A stretch of 60,000 nucleotides of DNA from Nymphaea colorata (lineage: Eukaryota; Streptophyta; Magnoliopsida; Nymphaeales; Nymphaeaceae). The notes under the pieces were generated by a model. The model did not search any database. It saw nothing but the letters and a program-made list of their open reading frames with translations, and had not been told where the DNA came from. The DNA lies in NCBI RefSeq assembly GCF_008831285.2, contig NC_045146.1, positions 24,757,703 to 24,817,702 on the forward strand. The letters are read 5' to 3'. Position numbers and translations under genes: made by a program. Shown in pieces: positions 1 to 12,900 of the stretch. Positions within the stretch are counted from its first letter, which is position 1. Every line of letters starts with the position of its first letter.

Positions 1-6
1 AATGAC

Positions 7-444
7 TAGGGATGCCAACGGGTTGGATTCGAATTAGATACCTTTAATCATATTCACTTTTTCGAAATATTCACATATTGAGATTTGAATTCAAATAAAG
101 AAAAATTCATATCTGAATCAGAACCTAAAATTCAATTTCAATATAAATCTAATCTGAATCCATTTTGATATTCATATTCGAATTCGAATTTTGAACTGGA
201 TTTTGTCAATTTTCAAAATGTAATAGCATTAGATATGATACTTGCCTAAAAATGAATTTAATCCGAAGCCAAAGCCAAATCCAATCAGATAATTGTGTAT
301 ATCCAAATTTGAATCTAATCAGATGCCAATTATTAATTCCAAATTCGATTCTATTTCTTAATCGAATATTTTTTTTTCACATCCGTTTTTTTCAAGTAAG
401 TTTAGGCCGATATCCGACCCAAATCAAATATATTGACATCCTTA
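7..444. mobile_element. hAT-like non-autonomous MITE
   Basis: The element begins TAGGGATGCCAA (7-18) and ends TTGACATCCTTA (433-444); reverse-complemented, the end differs from the start at two of 12 positions. The bases after it, 445-452, read GGAATGAC, and the six visible bases before it (1-6) read AATGAC, so an 8-bp target-site duplication is very likely, with its first two bases lost at the window edge. An 8-bp duplication is typical of the hAT superfamily. The interior is AT-rich, with many GAATTCGAAT-like palindromes and no transposase, so it would depend on an enzyme made elsewhere. Confidence 0.72.
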
Positions 445-452
445 GGAATGAC

Positions 453-1640
453 GTCTTGGGACATCCCAGTTTCCAACTAAAAATTTGTGGAGATGAATTA
501 AACATTCCCAATCGAAAGAACTACCGCTCGGACTGCATGAACTCTTGCACCGAAAGATTTGATTACCATTTTAAAGGGCTTCGACGGTAAGACTAGTTTT
601 TACAGCTGATTTTGATCCTAGAAGGATGCCTGGTTCTCCTTTTCTCAAAAAAAAAAAAAAAAATCATTTATCTTATATAAAATTTTTGAAAAATGTCAAA
701 AAATTGAAACTATATTTTCGACCTCTTTCATGAAAAATTCTCGGCACTAGCATAGTTCTAGCACCGTTAAAAGCTCGCTAAAATGAGTTTGAAGAAAAAT
801 CTTTGGAAAAGGATTTGGCAGATGATCACCATACATACATATAAAGGAAGGAAGAAGGAAGCACAAGGCAACTGGAACTGGAAAAGGTCCACGGGAAAAG
901 GAAGGAGCAACAAATGAGGCGTCAAAGAAAAGAAAGAGCTACTAGCCAACCCTAACTAAACTGCAATACTCCGTCACACTGCCAAATTGGACGGTCCACC
1001 TCCCTCATTCGACTACATTTACTTGGGTTACCATTTCTGTCCTTCATAATGACTGGTTTGGTTTTTGCTTTTCCCTGTCCTAGGCGGCGGCGTTGTCGTT
1101 TTGGCATCCCTCCCACCGCTCCGTTTTCTAAACAAAGATGGATATTGTAAACAAAATCATTCTAGGTACCTTCGGCTATATGAAATCCAATATTTGTACT
1201 CTTCCTTCCTTCTTATATTTTTCTTCACAATGATTTTTAGTTTCTCCTGAAAGAAAGAAATCTAGGTGGCGGATGAGCTACCATGGTCAATTAACTAAGC
1301 AACTCTCACTAAATATAAAACATAGAAAAAAGAAGAGCCATTTTTTCAGGCCACGAAAATTCAGATATCAAATGATTGCACAGTGGACAAATTCTTAACC
1401 ACTGCTGGGAAGGAAAACAAGCGTTTTAATGTCCATAATGACGAAGCGTGCTTTGATTACTCCAAGACTCGATGTGGCGTTTCTCAAAAAGATCTGAAAG
1501 GAATAGATGGTTGAAACTCTTTCGCCGGTAGCGTAGCCGCCAGGTGGACCCCGCGCTAACTCATCTGACTGAAGCAACGAGAAGACAAGCGTATGCTAAC
1601 CCAAACCTCCTAACCCTGGTTAACCTTTCGCCCACCCCAT
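453..1640. other. intergenic region upstream of the J11 gene
   Basis: No gene is supported here. A poly(A) run lies at about 646-662. Base composition changes from AT-rich to GC-rich after about 1500 as the promoter of the DnaJ gene is approached. Short open frames on both strands show no recognisable domain. Confidence 0.6.
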
Positions 1641-1643
1641 CCC

Positions 1644-1650
1644 TATAAAG
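1644..1650 (+). promoter_or_regulatory. TATA box of the J11 gene
   Basis: The motif TATAAAG sits in a GC-rich setting 116 bp before the start codon at 1766. It is followed by a C/T-rich stretch suited to transcription initiation near 1675-1685. This is position and motif evidence only. Confidence 0.55.
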
Positions 1651-1765
1651 ATCGCGCCCGTCTCCCCTTCTTTCCCTCCAAACTGGACCCGATCTTCTCG
1701 AATCCCCTAGCTCGCTCGCCCCGGATCCACGTCTCGAATCTCTGCTTGCCCCGTTCCGTTCTCCG

Positions 1766-2254
1766 ATGGCAACCTCTCCGATGAGATCGCCCCGATTCCT
1801 CGGCGAGCCCGTCGCCAAAACTGATTTCCTCGGTTTCCCGCCGGAAACCTTACGGCCGACCGTCGGACTCTCTCCAATCCGGCCGCTCTCCCTCACCATA
1901 TCGGCCTCATATGCGTCGTCCGCATCGGAGCGATCTCTGCCGTGCGCTTCCCCTCGGGCGGCCTCACCCGCGTCCCACTACGACGTCCTGGGCGTTCCCA
2001 TGGGCGCCTCGAGCGACGACATCAAGGTAGCCTACCGGAGGCTTGCGAAGGCCGTGCACCCGGACGTCGCCAGGGCCGATCGGAGGGACGCGTCGGAGGA
2101 CGAGTTCATCCGGCTCCAGTCCGCTTACTCAACGCTGTCCGACCCGGAGAAGCGTGCCGCCTACGACCGGGAGATGCTCCGGGTCCGGTTCCAGCGGTCC
2201 ATCTCGTTCAACGGGTACTCCCGCCGGAATTGGGAGACGGACCAGTGCTGGTGA
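1766..2254 (+). CDS. J11: chloroplast J-domain co-chaperone, J11 type
   Basis: The 162-residue protein has one J domain at about residues 71-136, opening HYDVLGV and carrying the HPD triad at 98-100. HPD stimulates Hsp70 ATPase activity. The first 65 or so residues are rich in Ser, Ala, Pro and Arg with few acidic residues, as in a chloroplast transit peptide. The J domain lies near the C-terminus with only a short Arg/Ser tail, and there is no zinc finger or substrate-binding domain. This matches the small stromal J11 family (Arabidopsis At4g36040, about the same length). The first ATG after the TATA box is used and there is no intron. Known role of the family: partner of stromal Hsp70 in photosynthetic protein homeostasis. 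Other small J20/J8-type proteins are a less likely alternative. Confidence 0.9.
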   Translation: MATSPMRSPRFLGEPVAKTDFLGFPPETLRPTVGLSPIRPLSLTISASYASSASERSLPCASPRAASPASHYDVLGVPMGASSDDIKVAYRRLAKAVHPDVARADRRDASEDEFIRLQSAYSTLSDPEKRAAYDREMLRVRFQRSISFNGYSRRNWETDQCW

Positions 2255-4104
2255 CCGCGTAGCGCCGCCGGCGTTAGACGAACTTCTCCTTTGTTCTGGA
2301 ATCGGACGACCGAAGAAGTCCTTCGGTAGGGGGGCGACGAAACGATGGAGGTTTTGGGGGGTATTTTGGTGATCTTGTAACAAGCAGAAGCCCCCGGGTC
2401 CATTTCCTGGTTTCGACGTGCTAAATGGTCGAACCAATCCGTTAAATTCTAACTACAAATGACGTAACAGCCAAGATGGGATCACGATTAATTATAATGG
2501 CGCCTTTTGGATACCTTGTGTCTCGGATGTCCTTAATTGCTCATGATAATAATCCAAAAGGTAGTAAAGCTAGATTTGGGTCTATGTATATAGTTGTTTA
2601 GGGGAGCACATTTCATATTTCTCATGCAATTAAGTTTCACTCTTTATTAGCATAATCCATGGAGCGATGGCTTAGCTCTATAGCTTTTCTATCTCGATCT
2701 GCCTGCTACTGAGCTTCTATATAGAATAATATTTCAGACCCACAAGCACATGATGAACTCTAAACTTGTTTAATCTACGACTAACTATCTCACCCCCGAT
2801 CAAAACGACGACTGAGGAGATTGCCATACTGGATCCAACTCTGTCTTAAGCACATAGAGAGAGACAGCATGTTGGTAGTTCCAAATCTCTCTTTTTTTTT
2901 TTGGAAATAAAAGCATCACAGAAAACAAATAAAACTAGCCATCTTTGATTATTGAAGAGGAAAGGCACTTGCATGATTGCTTCTAGGCTCGCGTCACCTT
3001 TCACTTTTTTCCACTTTCTCTTTGTTTATTATGTGTAGGAGAGAGATTCCGGTGCTCCTAGAAGAGCATCAGTGATCTTCTTAGCATTTTTAAGACAATA
3101 AAATAAAGGCTATAGAGTATTGTTCTAAGGGTGGGGAAACAATCGAACGGCGCGTAATTCAGTCACTGGTCGTTCTCAGTGCATGGGGACACTTTCCCTA
3201 GTTTCAGTACTGAAGATGATGCCTCCCCCCCACCAAGTCAAGTGCTTTTATCTCCATCTCCATAGACTTCTCTGCCTTCTTCCAAGAATGTGATAGAGAA
3301 TGGTTGATGATCCATGTCGTCCCCACGTTACTCCTTGGCCTCATTGATGATATCTGGACAACTTTTTTATTTGTTTTCGGTGGCGGAAAAGAGTGATACT
3401 AATTCCCTGTGGACATATTGAATGTTCTATTGGCTTCATCTGTTGTAGATGCAACTTGGTGGAGGGGAACCCTTCTAGAAGATCCTCAATAATGCTTTCC
3501 TGTAAATAATTGAAATGTTCTTAGGCCTCACTCCTTCTAGAAGCTTTGAGAATGTGATGGGCGTCATAGCACAGTCTCATATGTGGAGGGACGACTCCAA
3601 AGTCTTTAGGACTTGTCTGGTTAGCTGGAATATTCCAGGAAAACAGAAAAAGAAAGAAACTGTATTTTTTTATTTTCAGGAACTCAATAATAGAAACACC
3701 CATTTTTCTTTTTTTCTTTTTTCTTTTTTTAAATGTAACATAAAAAAGAGATATTGATTGCATCATGTGAGAACAGTAAGCGTACCAAGTCACAAACATT
3801 TCTTCGTTATCCATATCAAGTTTAATGAGATTTTCTTCCCTTTTAGTTTTGCTTCATCTGTTTAGGTAACCTTACTTAAACATAAATTGCAGATGGTTTG
3901 TGCTAGATGGGCCAATTCGTATCTGGGGAGAAAAAAAAAAAAAAATCCCATACGTTAGATCGTACATGTAGAATTAAAGGAAAGAAACCTTCTCAATCTT
4001 AAGAAGAAAAGATGCCTGCAATGCAAGTTCCCCAACCCACGTCGAGCCATGTCCGGCTCTAGCTGGCCAAGCCCACGTCCCCAAAGGTCCACCGTGCCGG
4101 CCCT
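2255..4104. other. intergenic region between J11 and the PPR gene
   Basis: This holds the 3' flank of J11 and the 5' flank of the PPR gene. I see short A and T runs (2888-2902, 3931-3946) but no domain-bearing reading frame. A fragment at about 3476-3560 contains the word CTTCTAGAAG twice, without clear element ends. Confidence 0.55.
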
Positions 4105-5985
4105 ATGTTAGGCCTGAACCTGGCGCCACGGCCTCTCCGCTCGCACCCGATGGCTTCCCTCTGCCGTCGATGCGCGAGCGCCTCGCTTCTGCTTCAGATC
4201 GGCCGCCTCTCTCCTTGCTTCCTCGCCGCTAAGAGGTCGTCATCGTCGTCGAACGCAAAGCGGAGAGTGGCAGGCTCCTGCATGGCCCGCGCCATCGCGA
4301 GGCTCTGCTGCGAAGGTAAACTCGATGAGGCCGTCGACTCCCTAGACCTCCTCGCCGAGCGCGGCCTTCGCCTCGACTCTCACACTCTCGCCTTTCTGCT
4401 GCAGACCTGCGCCCGCTCCGCCGACCTCTCCCGCGGCAGATGGGTTCACCTCCACATCCTTCGGACCGGGACCAGCCTAACCTTGTTCGTTGCCAACCAT
4501 CTGCTGCACCTGTACGCGAGATGCGGCCGTCCTGGGGACGCTCGCAAGGTGTTCGACAAAATGCCTGTGAAAAATGTGTTCTCCTGGAATGCGATGCTCG
4601 GTGGGTATGCTAGAGCTGGATTGGTTGGACCCGCGCGAAGGTTGTTTGATGAAATGCCCGAGAGAGATGTGGTGTCTTGGAACACAATGGTGGTGGCCCT
4701 GGCGCATGGTGGTTCGTGCGAGGATGCGGTTAAGTTGTTCGTGGAAATGCAGAGGGCGAGGGTTGGCGTTAACCAGTTTAGCTTTGCAGGTGTCTTAATA
4801 GCGTGCGTTTCGTTGCTTGTGGTGAGCATTGTTAGGCAGGTCCATGCTCAGGTTGTTCGTGCTGGGTTTATGCATAACACAGTGACTGCGAGTTCTTTGG
4901 TTGACGGATACGCTAAATGCGAGGAGATCAACGATGCACGGCAATTGTTTGATGAGATACATTTGAGAGATGTGACCTGTTGGACGAGCATGATTTCTGG
5001 GTATGCCAAGTCGGAGAAAGTGGAGGAGGCAAGGCGATTGTTTGAATTGATGCCCGAGAGGAATGAGTTCTCTTGGAATGCCATTATTATGGCTTATGCG
5101 CAGAATGGACTAGGGCTAGAGGCACTGGAAGTGCTGCGTAAGATGGTTTCTTTAGGTTTGAGACCCAACCAGTTTACCTATAGCGGCACTCTGAGGGCGT
5201 GCTCTAGCATCTCTGGGCTTAAGCATGGCAAAGAGATACATGCCCATTTGTTGAAGGCTGTTTTTAGGCCAAACATAGTTGTCGTGAGTTGTTTAATTGA
5301 TATGTACTCTCAATGTGGGTATTTAGAATATGGGCAACGAATTTTTCATGGGTTAAGAAAGATGGATATTGTTGCATGTAACACAATGGTGTCTGCCTTT
5401 GCTCATCATGGCTGTGGGAAAGAGGCTATTAAATTGTTTGAGGAAATGTTAAAGGAAGGAATGAAACCCGATTCTGTTACATTACTTGCAATCGTCATGG
5501 CATGTGCCCATGCTGGATTAATTGAGGAGGGGATTCGGTATTTTAGATTGATATCCGACTGCCATGGTGTAAACCCACAGCTTGTGCATTATGTATGTTT
5601 AATTGATCTTTTACTGCGTGCTGGTTGCTTTAGTGAAGCAACTGGTCAACATGGAGATATGGCATCGAAAACTGATGTTAGGATAACTAGTACTCACACC
5701 AAATCTGAATGGAAGAATGAATTGGCTGAACAGCTTGTCAAATCAGAACCTTACTTTTCTGCAGGATATGATCTGTTTTCAAGCATGTATGTAACTGACG
5801 CAAGTTGGGGCTCTTTGCAAAAGGTGAAAAGCCTAATGAAAGAGAGGCAATCCCTAAGTACTAGCTGGATACAAGTAGATAATAAGATGCACGGATTTGT
5901 TGCTGCAGACCATCTACAACCTTTAGAGGAAGATGTTAGTTTGATTTTGATGCACTTAGCTTCCCATATGATGCAAGACGAATAA
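4105..5985 (+). CDS. E-class pentatricopeptide repeat protein (At2g21090-like)
   Basis: An intronless gene of 626 residues with tandem PPR motifs from about residue 90 to 510. Typical cores are visible, such as KNVFSWNAMLGGYARAG (156-172), RDVVSWNTM (187-195) and RNEFSWNAI (319-327), alternating with DARKVFDKMP-type helices. This P-L-S pattern marks the plant PLS subfamily. The C-terminus retains a degenerate E-type region ending near TSWIQVDNKMHGF, and there is no DYW deaminase. Order and wording match Arabidopsis At2g21090 (PCMP-E48) from memory. Such proteins bind organellar RNA and usually specify C-to-U editing sites with a deaminase supplied in trans. The N-terminus is Arg/Ser-rich, fitting an organellar presequence. 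Met16 (4150) is an alternative start. GC content falls from the 5' to the 3' end. The exact RNA target cannot be read from the sequence. Confidence 0.92.
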   Translation: MLGLNLAPRPLRSHPMASLCRRCASASLLLQIGRLSPCFLAAKRSSSSSNAKRRVAGSCMARAIARLCCEGKLDEAVDSLDLLAERGLRLDSHTLAFLLQTCARSADLSRGRWVHLHILRTGTSLTLFVANHLLHLYARCGRPGDARKVFDKMPVKNVFSWNAMLGGYARAGLVGPARRLFDEMPERDVVSWNTMVVALAHGGSCEDAVKLFVEMQRARVGVNQFSFAGVLIACVSLLVVSIVRQVHAQVVRAGFMHNTVTASSLVDGYAKCEEINDARQLFDEIHLRDVTCWTSMISGYAKSEKVEEARRLFELMPERNEFSWNAIIMAYAQNGLGLEALEVLRKMVSLGLRPNQFTYSGTLRACSSISGLKHGKEIHAHLLKAVFRPNIVVVSCLIDMYSQCGYLEYGQRIFHGLRKMDIVACNTMVSAFAHHGCGKEAIKLFEEMLKEGMKPDSVTLLAIVMACAHAGLIEEGIRYFRLISDCHGVNPQLVHYVCLIDLLLRAGCFSEATGQHGDMASKTDVRITSTHTKSEWKNELAEQLVKSEPYFSAGYDLFSSMYVTDASWGSLQKVKSLMKERQSLSTSWIQVDNKMHGFVAADHLQPLEEDVSLILMHLASHMMQDE

Positions 5986-8429
5986 TTTCTAGCTGAAATC
6001 GAGGCAGTCCACTTGTGAAAGGATATCTAATTGTTCTTGAGGGAATTATTTGTTCAATGGCTTAAAGCTGAGCCGGGAGAACAAAAAAATGTCTTTTGCC
6101 GCCAGGAGAGAAGGCTATATATGCCTCATGTTTGATTAATGAGTTGAATTGCTCCATCACATGGAGTCAACATCATACACCCTGCCATGCTGAAAGTTGA
6201 AGACAAAACAATGACCTGGTTGTGTGATTGAACACAATATATTTAGTTGTTTCGGCTTTCAGGATCCTTGGGCTGTGAACAGAAAGCCAACAACTTCTTT
6301 GAGTTGACAGCAGATGCCAGTTGCTGTTGACTTCCTGCCAATCATCAGGTCATTACAAATTTCAGAACAACTAAGAAATAACATGAGATATAAGGAGCTT
6401 TGCCTTTTCGTGTATATGCATTCTCAGTAATTCACAGAGATAGACGGTTATCAGCGGCAGCTCTATCTTAATTTTCCAGTGGAGGCGTTCCAAAGTGAAG
6501 TTCGAAACGTAAGTTAAATAGAATCTTTTGAGACACTCTTTAGTTGTGCCCCAGCTTTAATTATCATAGTAGAACTATCAGAAAGATGGCCGCTTTCTTT
6601 TTCATGTAAGAGTCTTGAATCGCTTCTAAAATCCTTCAAAGGATTTGGGGCTGTATGAGGAAAGTGGCTTCACATTTTCATGTTTGGAGAAACTTATACC
6701 TTGTGCCTGGTTCTGAGTTTTGGCTTTAATTCTGCTTGTTGCAGGTTCTTGCTGCAGAGAAAATGTCTCATTTGGAAGGTATACACTGAGTAAGATTCCA
6801 GGTTGCTTGACCATGTTTCTGTTGTTTGGTGATTGCTAGTTTCTTGTAGAGGTTATCTTGTTAGATTTGATCTATCGTCCTGTTTGTGACGCAGGTTGAG
6901 AAGGCAAACCCTGCCTCTTGAGTGTGTATCTTCAACCTTTCGTTGAATTTGAACCATGACCACTCTGATGACAGCCAAGGTTTACTCCACCAAACCGACT
7001 ACTTTCAAGTCAATTCCATTTACTCCTCATAGACACCTTGCACAGAAACGGATTCTCCAAAGCCGTAGATCACTGGTGAAAGCAGCCTGCTTGCACTGCA
7101 AGCATAAATAGAAGGCAGCTAAAATGTAAACTTGTCATCAATTCATACTGAATTGATAATATGTAAAGTTCCGATATTTTATGCTAAGATGGCTCTGGTT
7201 CTTTTCTAAATTTTGCAGTTAAACAATTTTCTTTGGCATTTCTTTCTGGATAACTTGCTTGTCCTGGCACATACCTCCTGATGCTTTACACGACATACTT
7301 GGTTGTTGCATCCCTAATCTTTTCTGTTTTTTCAAGGATATACTGGGTATGTATGGGTTTGGGTCTGATCGGCTGTCAGCGAGTACAATTTAACAGGAAA
7401 TGACCATAAGAATATCTAAGTTTGAATCTGTATTTGACTAGCTAAAAATCAAATTTATGCAGACATTAGTGTTGAATGGGGTTTCAGCTCAGATTCAAAG
7501 AGAAGTTTATACAGACTATAAGTTGAATTCGAGTTCAGCTAAACAGACGTGGATAATTTGTATATGAACCATTTACGTGCCTCATTTTCCAAGACAGAAT
7601 ATGGGAACAGCTCATCTGTGAACAAAGGATAACGAGGCATGTCATCTATAATTGACAATTCTTCCTCTTATGAAGAAGGAAACCATGATGTTTCTGTCTG
7701 TGTCATTTGTGCAAATTTTTGTCTCGTATTATCTAATTTGTCTTTCAAAATGCGATCTTGATTATCTCTCTTGCCTATCAGGAAACTATTTCCATTGTTT
7801 GGGCCCTGTAGCAATACCTCAGTTATTGAACTGTACACCTTACAATAATTGGATGCAAGGCAAAATAAGCAGGACATTTTTCTTAACTACACATTGGAAG
7901 AAGAAAATTTGTAGATGGAGACAATCTTATCCCGTTTAGAACGAGGGTAAAACACAACTAAGTTGAACAACATTGGATTGTCCAAAGAAGAGGTAGAGCA
8001 AAAAATCAGAGCCCTTGTCGTTGAAAAATTCCAAATCATTTCGAGGATAACAGTGAACGTTTACACTCAGTTTAGGTGCGTTTGAAAATGTCGCCTTCCT
8101 TTCAGAAATAAATGCAACTTACAGTGCGTTTTACTTTGCATCTATCACGCCTTAAAACTTTAACCAAGAAAGCAGTTTTCTTAACCCACGTCCTTATTAA
8201 TACTAGTTTCCAACTTTCTTTCTCAAATTGTTAGACCGCCTTCTTAAATGTGTAAATTTTCCGGACCTTACCGCAATTTGTAATTTCCTGCGTTTTTTCC
8301 TTCCCGACCCAAAATGATCCTTGGCTCCAATGGTGCCTGTCTAGAGTTCGCACGTCGCGGAAGACGTTTTTCTCCCGACCTTGTCGTGCTTCCTTGTCGC
8401 TCCTGCTTCAGTCACCCAAGGTCTGGTCT

Positions 8430-8463
<34 letters not shown>

Positions 8464-9948
8464 GATCAATCTCGGCTTCGCTGATGTCTTAAAGAGAAAA
8501 TGAGAACAAAGATGTTATACTCTCTGTTCTCGTTGTTGGCATCTTCTGAATCTTTTGCGTCTTTCTTAGGGTTCATCGTAGTGTAGAAATTAGATGGGGT
8601 TGGTTCATTTAAATTCCAGCTTCTCTAGGGATGATGGAGGTCAATGCATATGTATATAAATCTGGGCAAAGGAAATAATTCGGATGCGAAACCCTGTTAG
8701 ATTGTCACAGCATTATTTGCCTTACTTTCTGATCTCAGGATACAACTACAGTCTCTTTTTTCTTTTGTTTCTTCCTTCCTTTTGGATTATTCTTGTTGGA
8801 AGAATGAAGCTCCAAATATTTGCAAAAGTGATTCGGAAGAGCACTGAAAATGATCTTGCGGGTTTGTTTGCGGCTTTTTCGTGACGTAAAGCAGGTAGCA
8901 AGGACGGGCCTATTGAAATGTTCTGAATCTGCAATAAAAATGATGGATAGCAATGTAAATGGCTTGGTAGAATCAAGTTATGTTTATGAGTTCTGTACAG
9001 TATTCTAACGCAAAGGTTCGTAAATGCTAAACAATCATATGAAGCTTCGAAGTCAGAGGACGTAATTAACCATATGAATTGTCATGAGATTCGGTTTTTC
9101 TTTAACAATGAGATCTGAAGAAAGAATTGGGCCAATTGACTGGACAAACATGGCCATTGTCATGAACTCTGAGTTGGGAAGTGCAATTGCACCCCGATGT
9201 CATACAGATGAACAACCGTTTGTGGAAGCCCTACAGATTGGTTGAATTAGGGACTAATTAAATGCATGTTGGTAGTTAGATATATGGACTTTTACGCCAG
9301 TTGCATCTACTGAGGACCACCTGATGATGTGCGTCCTTTCGTCTATTTTACATCGTGTTAACTATATAAATTGATTTTTCACACGTATTATAGATCTGCA
9401 ATTGCGAAAGACAAAAATAAATTAGTGACAACAAAATTTTTGGGAATACAAGAATGCACCTTCCTGGCTCTTTAATTTCAAATGTTCATGGTTGTAAATA
9501 GGAAATTTTCACTCTTTCCTCTGTCCCTTGTTTGCGTGTTACGCATAGTGCTTTCTAGTCCACGTTCTCCATTGACGTGTTATCCTCTTGTCTTCAAGTG
9601 TTGTCTCTTTTATTGAGTGTTAGAATGGAACATTGTGAAATATTATCTATTAATTTATTATTTATCAAGCTACATCCTAGAACTGTTTCTGTGCAAGTGA
9701 GCTAAATGAAGAGTTGGATAAATTACATTGCAAGTTACTAAGCCTGAATGTTTCTGCCTGATCCAGATGAACGGGGGAAAAAAGATTGTCCTTGATAAAA
9801 AATCTGAATGTTCAGCACTTCAATTCTGCTTCACTGGAGCTTAAGCTTAGGTGCTTGAAAAGTCCCATGCTTCCAGGAGAGGACGAGTTATCATCATTTT
9901 CACATTATATGATACTTGGAGAAACTGTGTTTTAATCTGAAAGCATAT
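5986..9948. other. intergenic region and probable APE2 leader
   Basis: The first part is the 3' flank of the PPR gene. A (CT)n microsatellite at 8431-8461, followed by a GC-richer stretch, marks a likely APE2 promoter and first leader exon; the leader intron would then run to just before 9949. I see no coding domain. The stretch 8070-8330 carries a phrase like those at MITE ends (TTTAGGTGCGTTTG) but I could not find its partner. Confidence 0.4.
8431..8461. repeat. (CT)n microsatellite
   Basis: About 15 CT dinucleotides directly upstream of the region likely to be the APE2 leader. CT/GA tracts are common in plant core promoters and 5' UTRs. Confidence 0.9.
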
Positions 9949-12900
9949 ATGAAGCTTGTTACTTATAATGTGAATGGTCTTAGGCCACGCATTTCCCAGC
10001 ATGGCTCACTTCGAAATTTGCTAAGCTCTCTTGATGCTGATATCATTTGCTTTCAGGTATGCATATGTAGTACTTCTGAATAGGAGCTGGCCGTTGCAGA
10101 CAATTCACTATATTAAAACATGCTCTGTTTGGTGATATATGACAATAGTTAAATGAAAGGGAAATAAGCCGCGGACGGTACCCATATAAACAAATAAAGA
10201 ATGATCACAAAAAATTTCTGTTGTTAATTTTGCTTCCTTTATTTGTACATGGGTTATTTGACATGGAGAAGCTGAATGTAGTTTCCAAATCAAATTTCTT
10301 TGGGCCCTATAGATGATACTTTCCATTTGTTTTTTCTTTGTTGCAAGTTTTATCTTCAAGTCATAATTGTCAATTTCTTTCTCATCTTTTATACAATTGC
10401 ATATCCTAGTCTGTTTCATTGTCTGTTCGAGACACAATTTGTAGAGGTACCTTGTTATAATAATGGTACCAGATAATATTTTCTTTTCCTTATTTTTATC
10501 AATTCTGTGTAGCTTATGATATAGTGCTTCCATGCATTTGTACATAAATACATATAACCTGATACAGATATTTTTTTTTATTTTCTCTGTATGAGCCTCT
10601 TGCCTAACCTCTGTCTGAGAAGGTAAGTGTGTTTATATTTTATAGCAACCGGACGAACCTCACTGCTAATCTATTTAAGTATCTTAAGGTTCTAGTTTTT
10701 TTTTTTGTATATGTCATTTTTAGTTCGTGCATACAGCCTCATCTAGTATCTAGAGCACAGCACGGTTGCATAAGTTTTTCCAAATGTAATTGTAGAACTC
10801 TACCGGCCTTCAGTAGTTAATATTGACAAATTTTCCTTATAATAATCTAAATAAGGTGTAAATAATGCACATCCTAAAGACTATAACTTGAGCTTCTTGA
10901 GAACCCTGACATCCTATCAAACAGGAGGTGGTGGATGCTTAATATGTATATGCTGTTTTAAAATTTTAATATCCAAGCATGTGTCTTGGGGTTCTTCACT
11001 GTGTCACTGCTGGTGCTTGTTTTGCTCTTCTAGAAAACTTCAGAGGCCCATTCTGACGTTTACAACTGGAGAAAAGTTAAAATTTGATTTCTAGTCATTG
11101 ATCATGTTGATTTTATCGTCCCTACTGATAAAATATATCTTGGGTTGTAGGAGACCAAATTGACAAGACAAGAACTTTCAGCTGATTTAGTCATGGCTGA
11201 AGGATATGAGGCATTCATCTCATGTACTCGTACTTCAAGTAAAGGTCGCCCTATTGGTTACTCTGGTAAGTGAATGAAATGATCAAATGCTCGCCTCTCC
11301 CTTAGTTAGTGCTGCTGTTTCTGTGCGCATGCTTCCAACCTGCAGGTGGTTGAGGCTTTCCTGAGTACATTTTGGTGCACATAGAAGTACTTGTAGTCCA
11401 GTTTGTAAATCATTTTCCTGCACGTGTGTCCTTATTTATTTATACATAATTACATATATATGAGGTCTTGCTTGCCCATATACATGACATTTCTATACAT
11501 TTGTTTGTGTTGATTGTTGTAGGTGTTGTAACATTTTGCCGTGTAAAGTCGGCATTTTCTAGTGATGAAGTTGCATTGCCGATTTCAGCAGAGGAAGGGT
11601 TTACAGGTCTTCTGGATCAGTCCAAGACAAGAGATAAGAAGATTAGCACTTCCATACTAGAAAGGCTACTATGTGCTGAGGAGTTGGAGCAAATAACAGA
11701 GAAGGACCTTCTCAGAGTTGATAGCGAAGGCCGATGTGTAATCACAGATCATGGAGACTTTGGTAACATGCTATCACGTCTCCTAGTTCAGCCTTTTATT
11801 CTTGCACGTATAATAAAATAGGTTAAACATTTTTAGACCTTTTACAAAGAAAGGTACTTAACCTATCATGCATTTGTAGCTTTAGGGACATATCTAGTTT
11901 TCCCATCCTTATTATTTGGATTGCATGAATGCTACCTTTTTTAGGTTAAGAGACCATTTTGACTCAGACAATTTGATTTTAAAAAAACTCCAAACATTTG
12001 CAGTTGATTAAATTGAGTAGTCTTGATTTCTTTCTAGGTGTTCATGTGATTTACTGTTTGTCACACCACACTTTTGACAGTTCTGTTCAATTTATATGGG
12101 CCTCGAGCTGATAGTGGTAATCCAGAGAGAGTTCGTTTTAAGATGATATTCTTCACGGCTTTACAGGTATTATTTGTGAAAATAATTGGAACCTGGAATC
12201 TTGATCTTTCATTGTAAACATGTTCGCAAGAAATGTATCATCATTACTTAAAGTAACCAATAAAATTTGTATTCGCTTTCAAGGTGTGCACCTTTTATGT
12301 AGTTGTATCCTATCGAGGATGTACCTATGGTTAAGTGAGAGGGCTTTAAAATTTTAAATTTGACGAACCATTGTTGTTCTCCAGATTCTGGTGTCCTGGG
12401 TTTGATCAATCTTTCAGATATCTGGCCATTTTCATCATAACCCTACTGTATATTGTGGTTGAGAACTTTACATGACTACAGGTTGATTTGGATCTCATTG
12501 AACATGCTGAATTTTAAATTTTTAATTGCTTTTCCATTAAAAATTTTTAATATACCAGAGAACAGTTTAATGAACTTTTGAGGTGCTTTTATGCTGGTAA
12601 CATCTTCCAGAAATACCATTGCAATAGGTATGAAAGTTTTACAAGTATCTTGGCAGCCTGAGCAGGTTAATATGCTGTACCATCTTTACCACTTCTTTGT
12701 TATTCCTGATTTTATTTTCCCCTGGTATCAGCCTTTTGGCTCTTCTCAAATTTCCGTGAATTGGCCTCAATATCAAGTTTAACTATTTATGACAATTGTT
12801 CTAGGTCGCTAACTAGTGGAGAATTTATGTTGATATAAGAATAAGTCAGCATGTTTGTTTTTATCTATTGTGTAGGTTTGCCAGTTCTAACATTTCTGTT

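Noticed and set aside
1561-2437. Overlapping long frames on both strands across the J11 gene
   Set aside because: They are by-products of high GC content; only the 1766 frame encodes a J domain with HPD.
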